Assembly (NCBI RefSeq): GCF_001187505.1
Contig: NZ_CP012150.1
Location: forward strand, 2,294,001-2,358,000
Reading direction: 5' to 3'
DNA: 64,000 nucleotides
Source of the DNA: Mycolicibacterium goodii
GTDB lineage: Bacteria > Actinomycetota > Actinomycetes > Mycobacteriales > Mycobacteriaceae
This document shows, in pieces, positions 8,706 to 16,690 of this stretch; within the stretch, counting starts at the first letter, position 1, and the number at the start of each line of letters is the position of its first letter. The notes under the pieces were generated by a model. That model saw only the letters and a program-made list of their open reading frames with translations, was not told the DNA's origin and made no database searches. The translations under genes and the position numbers were made by a program.

Positions 8706-10316
8706 TCAGCGGTTCTCCTCGGAAACGATGGTCAATGGTGTTGGGGTGGAGCTGAATTCGGAAGGATCACGGGCGAAGCGGGTCGCGGTGTGACCGACCG
8801 CCTTCGGCAGGGCCGGGGAGCTGGTCTCGGTGGCACGTTCGAGCATGGAGGCGATCTTGTTCACCGAGACGACATCAAGATCCAGCGACAGCGAGCAGGC
8901 CTGTTCGACCCGGTCGGCGCCGTAGCGGCGCACCAGACCCAGCAGTCGGTAGACGGTACGCATCTTCGTCCAGGGCAGCCGGTCATCGAGGATGCGTTCG
9001 GCGTAGATCCCGACGTTGGGGCCGTGCGCGGCGCAGGTGGCGATCAACGCCGCCACATCACGCAGCGCGTAGCCGGTCTTGTGTTCGGGCAGATCCGCGG
9101 GGTCGGTGCTGCGCCCACCGGCCGGTTGGCGGGGATGGACCTTGACCAGCACGCCGCGGCGATAGAACTTCACCAGCTCGGTGTCGGCGCGCACGTCCAG
9201 GTACTGACCGATCCAGCATTCGGGCAGCGAATACAGGGCCTTGGCGACCTCGGCGTGGAAGTCGCGGTGGACCTTGACCCTCTTGAACACCGGCACGTCA
9301 TAGACCTCCGGCACCGCCAACAGCCGGGGCTGCTCTTCGTCGGTGAACACCTCCAGCGGGCGTGCACAGGTGGTGCCGTGGGTGCGGGTGCCCGCGGTGT
9401 CACGACACCAGGCTGCGGCGGCGTCCTGCGCCTGCTGCAGACTGGTGAATGTTTCTCCGTCCCAGAAGTTTCGCCGCACGTACTGCACGGCGCGTTCCAC
9501 GCGTGGCTTGTCCTTCGGCGAGGCCACCCTGGCGGGGTCGGTCAGAAACCCGCTATGACCGGCGTAGTCCAGCCAGCCCTGGCTGAACTGCGGGTTGACC
9601 GCGTCCGCGTCGGCGATCACCGGCTTGAGATTGTCGGGAATCAGCACGGCGAACACCCCGCCGAAGAACTCCCAGGCCGCCTCGCAGCCGGCGATCACCG
9701 CAGCCAGAGTCTGCGAATACGACAACCACACGAACATGTGCCGGGAGTACACCGCGGTGAAGATCAGCGCGTGCACCTTGCGGCGCCGCCCGTCAGCAGC
9801 GTCGGTGAGCATCCCCAGATAGCCGAAGTCGACCTGGCACTCCACTCCGGGATCACCATCGGCAACCCGCACCGTGAGGTCTTTGCGGCCGAAACCGCAA
9901 CGCTCACTGGCAAATCGGTGCAACGTCCGATACGGCACCACGCACCCCTGCCGGGCCAACAGGGTGTGGATCTTGGTCACCGTCAACGGCCGATGCTCAC
10001 CGGTGCCGCCCACCCAGGCGGTGATCTGATCTTCGAACCCCACCAGCTGCTCCCACGCCACCCCGTGGCCATCGGGGCGCACCGGACGCACCGCCTCGGC
10101 AACCATCCCGATCAACACGTCATCGACCGCGCTGACGTCGTCGTCACGACGCAAACCCGCCGCCTGGGCGGCCTCGACATAGCGGCGCACCGTCTTGCGG
10201 TCCAAGCCGCAATGCGCGGCAATGGTGCGGTACCCCGGCGCCGGGAGTCCCGCCACCCCCAGCCACACCCGCAGCACTTCCCTGATCTCGTTCACACTGA
10301 CCTCCCGAAAAGCCAT
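8706..10316 (-). CDS. istA: IS21-family transposase IstA
   Basis: This 536-residue DDE transposase has an N-terminal helix-turn-helix (TIAAHCGLDRKTVRRYVEA, about residues 32-50). The retroviral-integrase-type core shows D in VECQVDFG, D in VLIPDNLKP and E in KPRVERAVQYVRRNF. The C-terminal domain is basic. The frame is complete with no stop or shift, so the element may still be active. The 160 nt between its start and the right IS end carry repeated transposase-binding motifs and presumably the promoter. Confidence 0.95.
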   Translation of the reverse strand: MAFREVSVNEIREVLRVWLGVAGLPAPGYRTIAAHCGLDRKTVRRYVEAAQAAGLRRDDDVSAVDDVLIGMVAEAVRPVRPDGHGVAWEQLVGFEDQITAWVGGTGEHRPLTVTKIHTLLARQGCVVPYRTLHRFASERCGFGRKDLTVRVADGDPGVECQVDFGYLGMLTDAADGRRRKVHALIFTAVYSRHMFVWLSYSQTLAAVIAGCEAAWEFFGGVFAVLIPDNLKPVIADADAVNPQFSQGWLDYAGHSGFLTDPARVASPKDKPRVERAVQYVRRNFWDGETFTSLQQAQDAAAAWCRDTAGTRTHGTTCARPLEVFTDEEQPRLLAVPEVYDVPVFKRVKVHRDFHAEVAKALYSLPECWIGQYLDVRADTELVKFYRRGVLVKVHPRQPAGGRSTDPADLPEHKTGYALRDVAALIATCAAHGPNVGIYAERILDDRLPWTKMRTVYRLLGLVRRYGADRVEQACSLSLDLDVVSVNKIASMLERATETSSPALPKAVGHTATRFARDPSEFSSTPTPLTIVSEENR

Positions 10317-10451
10317 GCCGGCGACCTCCGTGACTTTGAGCCGTCACGGCGATCGAACGGACAGATGAAAAGACCACCGACGCGACGCGCCGGTGGTCCC
10401 ATAACTGGCAATCCAGGTGGTCCCATCACCCTGGCAAAAATCAGGTCACAC

Positions 10452-10477
10452 TGGTCCCATCCTCATGGCAAGCGACA
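10452..10477. repeat. IS21-type terminal inverted repeat, right
   Basis: On the minus strand it reads TGTCGCTTGCCA-TGAG-GATGGGACCA, matching the left end in both blocks. Two more degenerate copies lie inward at about 10390-10445. Confidence 0.9.
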
Positions 10478-10482
10478 TCTTG
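10478..10482. repeat. Target-site duplication, right copy
   Basis: TCTTG is identical to 7840-7844. Joining the flanks through a single copy restores the reading frame of the interrupted gene. Confidence 0.92.
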
Positions 10483-10632
10483 TGTGCACGACCCTGCCTT
10501 ATAGAACGATGTGGCGAGCTCGCTGATCTCTCCGGGAGAGCCACTTTGAAGGCTTCTGTTGACATTCCAGGGATCACCACCCGCTGAACTAATGAGCTCT
10601 TGTAAGGAGAGGTGCCTCAGTTGAAGGGCCAT
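10478..10632 (-). pseudogene. Toxin-like protein of a type VII locus, 5' part
   Basis: This piece codes for the first ~50 residues of the gene split by the IS, starting ATG 10632 (MALQLRHLSLQELISSAGGD) and running to FYKAGSCTQ at the insertion. The start lies 5 nt after the stop of the DUF2563 gene, so the two were co-transcribed. The frame continues only into IS sequence, with a stop about 12 codons inside. The helical, glutamine- and serine-rich N-terminus is like the leading domain of secreted mycobacterial proteins sharing an operon with a DUF2563 partner. Confidence 0.8.
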
Positions 10633-10637
10633 CGTGC

Positions 10638-10949
10638 TCAGGTGAAGCGCGTGCCGGCTGCTTCTATGGAGCACTCACCTGCTTCGTCCTCGGCAACGAA
10701 AGTTGCAGCCGCAGTATCAGCCTTCTCCGACAGTAATGCTAGTTCGGTGCAATGAGCTCGCAATGTGTCGACGTGTCCTTCTTGGGCCCGAGTCAGCGAG
10801 TTGTGATACGCGTGGGCCTCCTCGAAGTCGCCGAATATGCCGGCGGGTAGAACGGTTTCGCTGAGTTCGGCCGCTCCGTCCTTCGCGATCTCGCTCGCGC
10901 TCCTGGAAAAGCCTGCTCCCATCCGTAGCAGAGCGCTGTCTACAAACAT
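10638..10949 (-). CDS. DUF2563-type small helical protein of a type VII locus
   Basis: This 103-residue protein begins MFVDSALLRMGAGFSRSASE and contains FGDFEEAHAYHNSLTRAQEGHV. It resembles the mycobacterial DUF2563 family, WXG100-sized helical proteins usually encoded just ahead of a large secreted effector. The ribosome site GGAAAGGGGG precedes ATG 10949. It likely pairs with the N-terminal domain of the downstream toxin-like protein, now lost to IS insertion. Family assignment is from remembered sequence pattern, not a search. Confidence 0.72.
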   Translation of the reverse strand: MFVDSALLRMGAGFSRSASEIAKDGAAELSETVLPAGIFGDFEEAHAYHNSLTRAQEGHVDTLRAHCTELALLSEKADTAAATFVAEDEAGECSIEAAGTRFT

Positions 10950-11014
10950 CTATCCCCCTTTCCGGTGTTAGCTTACCTTCCCCGCAGCAGCGGTCTCGCG
11001 GCAAATGAGGCCGG

Positions 11015-11506
11015 TCAGCTAACTACATGGAAGCCGTATCGTGCCAGCGGCTCAAGGGGTGACGCGTCGACGCCCTCAACCACAAACACCCAAGTCCGAC
11101 CGTCGTTATCGATTTTCGATGCGTATCGGTGTGTTGCTCGGATCACGGCAAGATCAGCTTCCGACGCGCCGCGGTCGGCATACACGCCTACCAAAACCGG
11201 GGCGGACGTCGGCATCCCGCAGATTCCCCAGTCGGGGGCATGAGGGAGTAGAGAGTTGGGTCCGTTGTTCTCGAGTAGAGAAGGGTTGCCGCACGCGGCT
11301 GAAATCCAGGCGAATCCGTCGGCTGTTTCGAATGGTCGCTGCATCGGAGGAGGGCCGAAGCCGGCGGTTGTTGGCTCGGATGCAGGTGCTGTTGAATCCG
11401 CGGCGGGTGATTCACTTTGCAGTGCGAACACCACCCACGCCACCGATCCCAAGATGGCGAGCAGAAGCAGATCGACAGCGATGATGATTTTGCCGCGTCT
11501 AGTCAT
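11015..11506 (-). CDS. Small single-pass membrane protein of unknown function
   Basis: This 163-residue protein has one N-terminal transmembrane helix (about residues 7-29, IIIAVDLLLLAILGSVAWVV), a Ser/Pro/Ala-rich linker and an extracytoplasmic domain with two cysteines (AACGN, GICGM). It ends with a VFVVEGVDASPLEPLARYG segment. It is upstream of the DUF2563 gene on the same strand and probably belongs to the same inserted block. I do not recognise a family. There is no lipobox and no enzyme motif. Confidence 0.7.
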   Translation of the reverse strand: MTRRGKIIIAVDLLLLAILGSVAWVVFALQSESPAADSTAPASEPTTAGFGPPPMQRPFETADGFAWISAACGNPSLLENNGPNSLLPHAPDWGICGMPTSAPVLVGVYADRGASEADLAVIRATHRYASKIDNDGRTWVFVVEGVDASPLEPLARYGFHVVS

Positions 11507-11602
11507 GCTGTGAGCTCCCGTCGTCGGGAGCAGGCTACATGTGAAACGCGCTTACGCGCCCGCCCGACTCTCTCGCCCGCAACCACCCACTCGACGTGGC
11601 CG

Positions 11603-11631
11603 AGCAAGTGCTTGGTTGGTATGCTGGGTCA
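11603..11631 (+). promoter_or_regulatory. KstR2 operator and kstR2-fadA6 promoter
   Basis: AGCAAGTGCTTGGT at 11603-11616 is identical to the fadD3/fadE30 site. A TATGCT -10 box (11620-11625) and 6 nt lead directly to ATG 11632, predicting a leaderless, autorepressed kstR2 message. Confidence 0.9.
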
Positions 11632-12249
11632 ATGCCGCCGGATACGCCCAGCCAGCCGGCCAGCAGACGCGATGAGCTCTTGCAGCTGGCGGCCACGATG
11701 TTCGCCGACCGCGGCCTGAAGGCCACCACGGTCCGCGACATCGCCGACTCCGCAGGCATCCTGTCGGGCAGCCTGTACCACCATTTCAAATCCAAGGAGC
11801 AGATGGTCGAGGAGGTCCTGCGGGACTTCCTGGACTGGCTGTTCTGTCGCTATCAGCAGATCCTCGACACCGCGACCAACCCGCTCGACAAGCTGACCGG
11901 CCTGTTCATGGCGTCGTTCGAGGCCATCGAGCATCGGCATGCGCAGGTGGTGATCTACCAGGACGAGGCCAAGCGGTTGTCGGCCCTGCCGCAGTTCGAT
12001 TTCGTCGAGACGCGCAACAAGGAGCAGCGCAAGATGTGGGTGGACATCTTGCAGGAGGGCATCGCCGACGGCTCGTTGCGGCCCGATCTGAACGTCGATC
12101 TCGTGTACCGGTTCATCCGGGACACCACGTGGGTTTCGGTTCGCTGGTACAAACCGGGCGGGCCCCTTACGGCCGAGCAGGTCGGCCGCCAGTACCTCGC
12201 CATCGTTCTCGGCGGAATCACGCAGTCACAAGGAGAAAATCATGCCTGA
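11632..12249 (+). CDS. kstR2: TetR-family repressor KstR2
   Basis: This 205-residue TetR regulator represses the HIP (C/D-ring) genes and is released by HIP-CoA. The N-terminal HTH is TTVRDIADSAGILSGSLYHHF (about residues 33-53), followed by the helical ligand domain containing FMASFEAIEHRHAQVVIYQDEA and RFIRDTTWVSVRWY, both conserved in mycobacterial KstR2. I start it at ATG 11632 because the operator and -10 lie just upstream; a longer in-frame GTG start at 11596 would place the operator inside the gene. It overlaps fadA6 by 8 nt. Confidence 0.95.
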   Translation: MPPDTPSQPASRRDELLQLAATMFADRGLKATTVRDIADSAGILSGSLYHHFKSKEQMVEEVLRDFLDWLFCRYQQILDTATNPLDKLTGLFMASFEAIEHRHAQVVIYQDEAKRLSALPQFDFVETRNKEQRKMWVDILQEGIADGSLRPDLNVDLVYRFIRDTTWVSVRWYKPGGPLTAEQVGRQYLAIVLGGITQSQGENHA

Positions 12250-13390
12250 GGCGTACATCATCGATGCCGTACGCACCCCCGTCGGAAAGAAGAACGGGTC
12301 GCTGGCTCGGGTGCATCCGATCGATCTGGGCGTGCACGTGTTCCGCGGCATCTTCGACCGGGTCGACGTGGATCCGGGCGCGGTCGACGACGTCATCGTC
12401 GGCTGCGTCGACGCCATCGGTGGGCAGGCGGGCAACATCGGCCGCAACGCATGGCTCGCCGCGGGCTACCCGGAAGAGGTCCCCGGCGTCACCGTCGACC
12501 GGCAGTGTGGCTCCAGCCAGCAGGCCATTTCCTTTGGTGCGCAGGCGATCATGTCGGGCACCGCGGACATCATCCTGGCCGGCGGCATGCAGAACATGAG
12601 CTGGGTGCCGATTTCGTCGGCGATGATCGTCGGCAAGGAGCTCGGATTCAGCACTCCCACAGCCGAATCCGAGCACTGGCGGCACCGCTACGGCGATCAG
12701 GAGATCTCGCAGTTCCGCGGTTCGGAGCTGATCGCCGAGCGCTGGGACATCTCCCGCGAGGAGATGGAGCAGTTCGCGCTCACCAGCCATCAGCGGGCGT
12801 TCGCGGCGATCCGCGCCGGGCATTTCGACAACGAGATCGTGCCGGTCGGCGACTTCGGCGTCGACGAGGGCCCGCGCGAGACCACGCTGGAGAAGATGGC
12901 CGCGCTGCAGCCCCTGGTCGAGGGCGGCCGTCTCACCGCAGCGCTGGCCAGCCAGATCTCCGACGGCGCAAGCGCGGTGCTGCTGGCCTCCGAGCAGGCC
13001 GTCAAGGAGCACAACCTCAAGCCGCGCGCCCGCATCCACCACATCAGCGCCCGCGGCGCCGATCCGGTCATGATGCTCACCGGTCCGATCCCCGCGACGC
13101 AGTACGCGCTCAACAAGACCGGCCTGTCGATCGAGGACATCGACACCGTCGAGATCAACGAGGCGTTCGCACCCGTCGTGCTGGCCTGGATCAAGGACCT
13201 CAAGGCCGACCCGGAGAAAGTGAACCCCAACGGCGGCGCGATCGCCCTCGGCCACCCGCTGGGCGCAACCGGCGCCAAGTTGTTCGCCACCATGCTCAAC
13301 ACCCTTGAGCGCACCGGTGGGCGCTATGGCCTGCAGACCATGTGCGAGGGCGGCGGCACCGCCAACGTCACCATCATCGAGCGCCTCTAG
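12242..13390 (+). CDS. fadA6: Thiolase FadA6 (HIP pathway)
   Basis: This 382-residue thiolase has the nucleophilic Cys89 in VDRQCGSSQQ, the catalytic His in [14 protein letters not shown] and the second Cys in TMCEGGGTAN. In the family it cleaves the acyclic dioxo-diacyl-CoA made by IpdAB, releasing acetyl-CoA and MOODA-CoA. AAGGAG precedes ATG 12242. It is translationally coupled to kstR2, so the regulator and thiolase share the autorepressed promoter. It is followed by a perfect 20-bp inverted repeat. Confidence 0.92.
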   Translation: MPEAYIIDAVRTPVGKKNGSLARVHPIDLGVHVFRGIFDRVDVDPGAVDDVIVGCVDAIGGQAGNIGRNAWLAAGYPEEVPGVTVDRQCGSSQQAISFGAQAIMSGTADIILAGGMQNMSWVPISSAMIVGKELGFSTPTAESEHWRHRYGDQEISQFRGSELIAERWDISREEMEQFALTSHQRAFAAIRAGHFDNEIVPVGDFGVDEGPRETTLEKMAALQPLVEGGRLTAALASQISDGASAVLLASEQAVKEHNLKPRARIHHISARGADPVMMLTGPIPATQYALNKTGLSIEDIDTVEINEAFAPVVLAWIKDLKADPEKVNPNGGAIALGHPLGATGAKLFATMLNTLERTGGRYGLQTMCEGGGTANVTIIERL

Positions 13391-13397
13391 TTTTCTC

Positions 13398-13457
13398 GCG
13401 AGCAGACGCAAAACTGCGCTTTTTCCAAGGAAATTGGGCAGTTTTGCGTCTGCTCGC
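13398..13457. repeat. Perfect 20-bp inverted repeat (GAGCAGACG family), copy 1
   Basis: The arms 13398-13417 and 13438-13457 are perfectly complementary, with a 20-nt loop containing CTTTTTCCA. It lies between convergent fadA6 and the DUF3307-like gene, 8 nt and 4 nt from their stops. A close relative with the same loop is at 20114-20171. The position suggests a two-way terminator; the length and conservation suggest a dispersed repeat family. Confidence 0.85.
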
Positions 13458-13460
13458 CAG

Positions 13461-14192
13461 TCAAGAAGCGGCGACGAGTGCCAGGCTCGCGAACGCGAAG
13501 ATCCAACTGGCGAACGAGCCGACGAGGAAATACTCGACGACTTCGTCGATGCCGATGTCCTGCTCGTCGCGGTTGCGTGTCGCGCTGATCTCGGGGAACC
13601 GGATGACGCTCTTGGCGGCGACGACGGCCGAGGCCATGGTGAGCTGACCGGTCAGCCCCAGACCGACGATCAGCAGGCGCTCCATCGGGCCGAGCAGCCT
13701 TCCACCCTTGAGCCGGTCGGACGCCTGCGGCTGGCCGGCGGGCTTGACCGCACCGACTGATCCGAGCACCAGCCGCACGACGTGATTGGCGGTGGTGAGC
13801 TGCACGAGCATGACCCCGAGCACCATCAGCACGCGCCCGGCCGAGACTTCGAGGCCGGCCCACGTGACCCAGCGCCCCACCGCGCCGTCGACGCCGGATG
13901 CCCAGCCCGACAACAGGATCAGGGCCGTCACGGCCCCGCCGATGATCACCAGCGGGATGCCCTGGCGGGTGCCGGTGAGCTCGGTGCGTTCACAGGCCAC
14001 ATTCCAGCCGACCACCGCGATCGACGCGATGACGAGCAACGGCAGATCCCCGAGGTGCCACAGCCCGGCCAGCAGCGACCCGACGACGAGCACCCCGACG
14101 GCGAGCACCGGCGGGACCCACCGGGTGCCGACGAACCGCCGGGCGACGTCACCGAGACCGGTGGCGATCAGGAACATCGCCAGCATGCTCAT
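13461..14192 (-). CDS. Membrane protein with a DUF3307-like C-terminus
   Basis: This 243-residue protein has about seven hydrophobic segments. The C-terminal third (GRLLGPMERLLIVGLGLTGQ, AAKSVIRFPEI, VEYFLVGSFASW) resembles the conserved end of DUF3307 proteins as I remember it. DUF3307 genes often lie next to satD genes, and here the start overlaps the SatD gene by 4 nt. Function is unknown. The N-terminal half does not show the family's usual pattern clearly, so this may be a divergent actinobacterial form. Confidence 0.7.
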   Translation of the reverse strand: MSMLAMFLIATGLGDVARRFVGTRWVPPVLAVGVLVVGSLLAGLWHLGDLPLLVIASIAVVGWNVACERTELTGTRQGIPLVIIGGAVTALILLSGWASGVDGAVGRWVTWAGLEVSAGRVLMVLGVMLVQLTTANHVVRLVLGSVGAVKPAGQPQASDRLKGGRLLGPMERLLIVGLGLTGQLTMASAVVAAKSVIRFPEISATRNRDEQDIGIDEVVEYFLVGSFASWIFAFASLALVAAS

Positions 14193-14827
14193 GGGATCTC
14201 CGAAAGATGTTGCGATGCAAGCACGATGAGGTCCAACCCGTCGCGACCGGCGCGCTGGGACACCGCCGACGCGCTGATCTGCTCGGCGGCCGCGAGTTCC
14301 TTCTTCGACCGGTTGGACATGAGACCCCTCAGGATGCGGACGGACCGTTCATCGAGTGATCCAAACATGTGGTCCCGACACATCAGGGCCGCGTTGACGG
14401 CCTCCGGGGCGGGGCCGTCGGCAGAGGCCCTGCGATAGGTGATGCGTACGAGCGCCAGGCCCGGTTGGCGTTGCGCCTCGGCGGTCCACTCGATGGCCTC
14501 CCGCGCGGCCCACCATCCGGGACCGTCCTGGATGCCGGTGGCCTCGTCGAGCACACTGACCGGGCCCCACCCGATGCCGAACCGCACGTCGATCTCGGGA
14601 GCGACCGCGAGGCGGATGGTCCAGGCAGCGGCGAGCGCGTCGCCGACGTGGCGGTAGCTGCCCTGGAACTCGTCACCGACGGTGAACGCGGGGGCGTCGA
14701 TCGCGGCGGTCGCGACGGTCGAGAGGGCGGCGTTGAGATCGCGGTGCAGCGCGCGGCGGTCGGCCGCGCCACGCGAGCCGACGACGTCCCCGATGAGGGT
14801 GGCGCGGGGTGAGCCTTGCTCCGCCAT
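14189..14827 (-). CDS. SatD-family protein with C-terminal HTH
   Basis: This 212-residue protein begins with the SatD pattern TLIGDVVGSRGAADRRALH and contains FTVGDEFQGSY and RFGIGWG. The C-terminal ~50 residues (KKELAAAEQISASAVSQRAGRDG) look like a helix-turn-helix. It forms an operon with the DUF3307-like gene. It is transcribed away from ipdC but on the same strand, from its own promoter in the short spacer. The pair interrupts the usual fadA6-fdxB-ipdC neighbourhood and has no obvious part in steroid catabolism. The biochemical role of SatD is not known. Confidence 0.75.
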   Translation of the reverse strand: MAEQGSPRATLIGDVVGSRGAADRRALHRDLNAALSTVATAAIDAPAFTVGDEFQGSYRHVGDALAAAWTIRLAVAPEIDVRFGIGWGPVSVLDEATGIQDGPGWWAAREAIEWTAEAQRQPGLALVRITYRRASADGPAPEAVNAALMCRDHMFGSLDERSVRILRGLMSNRSKKELAAAEQISASAVSQRAGRDGLDLIVLASQHLSEIP

Positions 14828-14889
14828 ATGAAGACTATAGCTTCATCAAGATGGGATTAAGGCATCAGCTTCATTTCTACTGGATGAAG
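14828..14889 (-). promoter_or_regulatory. Leaderless satD promoter with repeated ATGAAG half-sites
   Basis: ATGAAG (14828-14833) and CTTCAT (14841-14846) flank the minus-strand -10 box TATAGT (14839-14834), which ends 6 nt before the SatD ATG at 14827. A second pair, CTTCAT (14869-14874) and ATGAAG (14884-14889), brackets the ipdC stop. Four half-sites around one promoter look like an operator, possibly for the HTH-bearing SatD protein itself. Confidence 0.6.
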
Positions 14890-15947
14890 GAGGAACCTTT
14901 ATTGAGGTGCTCGACCGCGTCGGCGACGATGCGCTCGATCAGCTCGGCGCATGACGGCAGATCGTCGATGATGCCCGCGACCTGCCCGGATGCCAGCACG
15001 CCGGCCTCGGTGTTGCCCTCGACCAGACCGGCCTTGAGCAGCATCGGCGTGTTGGCCGCCATCACCACCTGCGACCACGTGAGTTCCTTGCCGTGACGCA
15101 TCGCCAGACCGTCTTTGATCATCGAACGCCACGTCATGCCGGACATCTTCTTGAACTTCTGGGCGTTGGCCACCGCTGCGGCGAAGCCCCGCGCGCGTGA
15201 CCCGCTCTCCAGCTTCTCAACCAGGCCCGTGCGCAGCACCCGGTGCGGCATCCCGTCCACCCGGGTCGAGACGACCGTGCCGTCGAGCGCGGCCTGCAGG
15301 TACCGCCGCTTGACCGCGTCGGGCACGGTGGAGTCCGACGTCAGCAGGAAACGGGTGCCCATGGCCACCCCGGCCGCGCCGTAGGACAGCGCCGCGGCCA
15401 GACCGCGCCCATCGAAGAAACCGCCCGCGGCGATCACCGGCATACCGGTGTCGGCGACGGCGTCGAGCACCGAGGGCAGCAGCAGGGTGGTGGCGATCGG
15501 CCCGGTGTGCCCACCGCCCTCACCGCCCTGCACGATCACCGCATCGGCGCCCCAGCTCGCCACCTTCTTGGCGTGCTTGGCCAGTCCGACGGACGGGATG
15601 ACCACCACGCCTGCATCTTTGAGCTTGGCGATCAGATCCGGTTTGGGAGCCAGGGCGAAGGAGGCGACTTTGACTCCTTCGCTGATCAGGAGGTCGACGC
15701 GTTCGTTGGCGTCGCCGGCGTCGGCACGGATGTTGATGCCGAACGGTTTGTCGGTGGCGGCCTTGACCTTCGCGACGGCGGTCTTGAGCTCGTCGAGCGT
15801 CATCGTCGCCGACGCCAGAATGCCCAGACCGCCTGCGTTGGAGGTCGCGGACACCAGTCGCGCCCCGGCAACCCAGCCCATACCGGTCTGGACCACGGGA
15901 TGGTCGATGCCGACCAGTTCGGTCAGCGGGGTCTTGAGCCTGCTCAC
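14877..15947 (-). CDS. ipdC: Flavin reductase-type enzyme IpdC (HIP pathway)
   Basis: This 356-residue protein of the nitronate monooxygenase / 2-enoyl reductase fold (TIM barrel) has VVQTGMGWVAGARL at the FMN end, FGINIRAD, VIVQGGEGGGHTG and AGGFFDGRGLAAALSYGA. In the family it makes the C-ring double bond needed before ring hydrolysis. GTG 15947 overlaps the ipdB stop (GTGA). It is the last gene of echA20-ipdA-ipdB-ipdC. The ferredoxin gene fdxB found beside ipdC in M. tuberculosis is absent. Confidence 0.9.
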   Translation of the reverse strand: MSRLKTPLTELVGIDHPVVQTGMGWVAGARLVSATSNAGGLGILASATMTLDELKTAVAKVKAATDKPFGINIRADAGDANERVDLLISEGVKVASFALAPKPDLIAKLKDAGVVVIPSVGLAKHAKKVASWGADAVIVQGGEGGGHTGPIATTLLLPSVLDAVADTGMPVIAAGGFFDGRGLAAALSYGAAGVAMGTRFLLTSDSTVPDAVKRRYLQAALDGTVVSTRVDGMPHRVLRTGLVEKLESGSRARGFAAAVANAQKFKKMSGMTWRSMIKDGLAMRHGKELTWSQVVMAANTPMLLKAGLVEGNTEAGVLASGQVAGIIDDLPSCAELIERIVADAVEHLNKGSSFIQ

Positions 15948-16690
15948 AGCTTGACTTCCTTGTCGCGCAGCGACTTCGGATCGATCACCTCGCGCAGCAG
16001 CTTGAGCTCCGCCTCGCTGGGCAGGCGGGTCGTCTCGGCGGTGTCGAGTCCGTGCACCTGGAACGACGTGTTGTCGGCGACCTGGTCGGGTTCGATGCCC
16101 GGATGCAGCGAGACCGCGCGCATCTGGTGGTCGGGTCCGTTGAAGTCGAACACGCCGAGGTTGGTGACCACGCGGTGGATATTGACGAACCGGTACGCCG
16201 GGTTGCCGGGATCGACCTTGTCCCAACCGATCCCGGAGACCACGTCGACCGACTCGCCGAACACCCGCTTGGAGTGGTTGCCCACCCAGTAGCTGGTGAT
16301 GTGGTTGATGGTGTTGCCCGGCGCGCCGCGCACGCCGAACATCTGGCGCGTGGGGTGCTGCAGCGGACCGAACGCGGACAGGTTCTGGTTGCCGTAGCGG
16401 TCGATCTGGTTGGCGCCCATCACCACGTGGCGACGGCCCCACGTCAGCGTCTCGAAGACGCGCCCGAACGGCATCCAACCTTCGATCTCGGCGGGCGCGC
16501 CGATGGCCGGGGTGTCGGCGATCAGGCGGGCTTCCCCGTCGGTGAGCAGGATGTCGGGGGAGAACGTCAGCCGCGCCAACCGGGCGCCGATCGACACGAT
16601 GGTCGTCATCGGGCTGACCATGATCTCGCCTGCGTCACGGAACAATTCGGCGCACGCGACGGCGCACACCTCGGCACGGGTCACCGACAT
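15944..16690 (-). CDS. ipdB: COCHEA-CoA hydrolase beta subunit IpdB
   Basis: This 248-residue class I CoA-transferase-like subunit joins IpdA to hydrolyse the last steroid ring (C ring) of COCHEA-CoA. It starts MSVTRAEVCAVACAELFRDA at ATG 16690, sharing one base with the ipdA stop (TGATG). MGANQIDRYGNQNLSAFG and RMFGVRGAPGNTINH-type segments mark the family fold. An upstream extension of the frame to 16786 is antisense to nothing but lies within ipdA and is rejected. Confidence 0.9.
   Translation of the reverse strand: MSVTRAEVCAVACAELFRDAGEIMVSPMTTIVSIGARLARLTFSPDILLTDGEARLIADTPAIGAPAEIEGWMPFGRVFETLTWGRRHVVMGANQIDRYGNQNLSAFGPLQHPTRQMFGVRGAPGNTINHITSYWVGNHSKRVFGESVDVVSGIGWDKVDPGNPAYRFVNIHRVVTNLGVFDFNGPDHQMRAVSLHPGIEPDQVADNTSFQVHGLDTAETTRLPSEAELKLLREVIDPKSLRDKEVKL

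Larger units (their letters stand above)
7845..10477 (-). mobile_element. Complete IS21-family insertion sequence (2,633 bp)
   Basis: The element has imperfect 26-bp terminal inverted repeats beginning TGTCGCTTGCCA and ending GATGGGACCA (7845-7870 and 10452-10477). Extra internal copies of the same motif lie at both ends, notably at about 10390-10445. The istA and istB genes are both intact on the minus strand, and a TCTTG duplication flanks the element. It sits inside the type VII toxin-like gene. The perfect duplication and unbroken transposase frames point to a recent insertion. Confidence 0.95.

Noticed and set aside
8457..10526. A 689-codon plus-strand open frame across the IS
   Set aside because: It is antisense to istA/istB, whose catalytic motifs and boundaries are clear; the frame also runs across the IS end.
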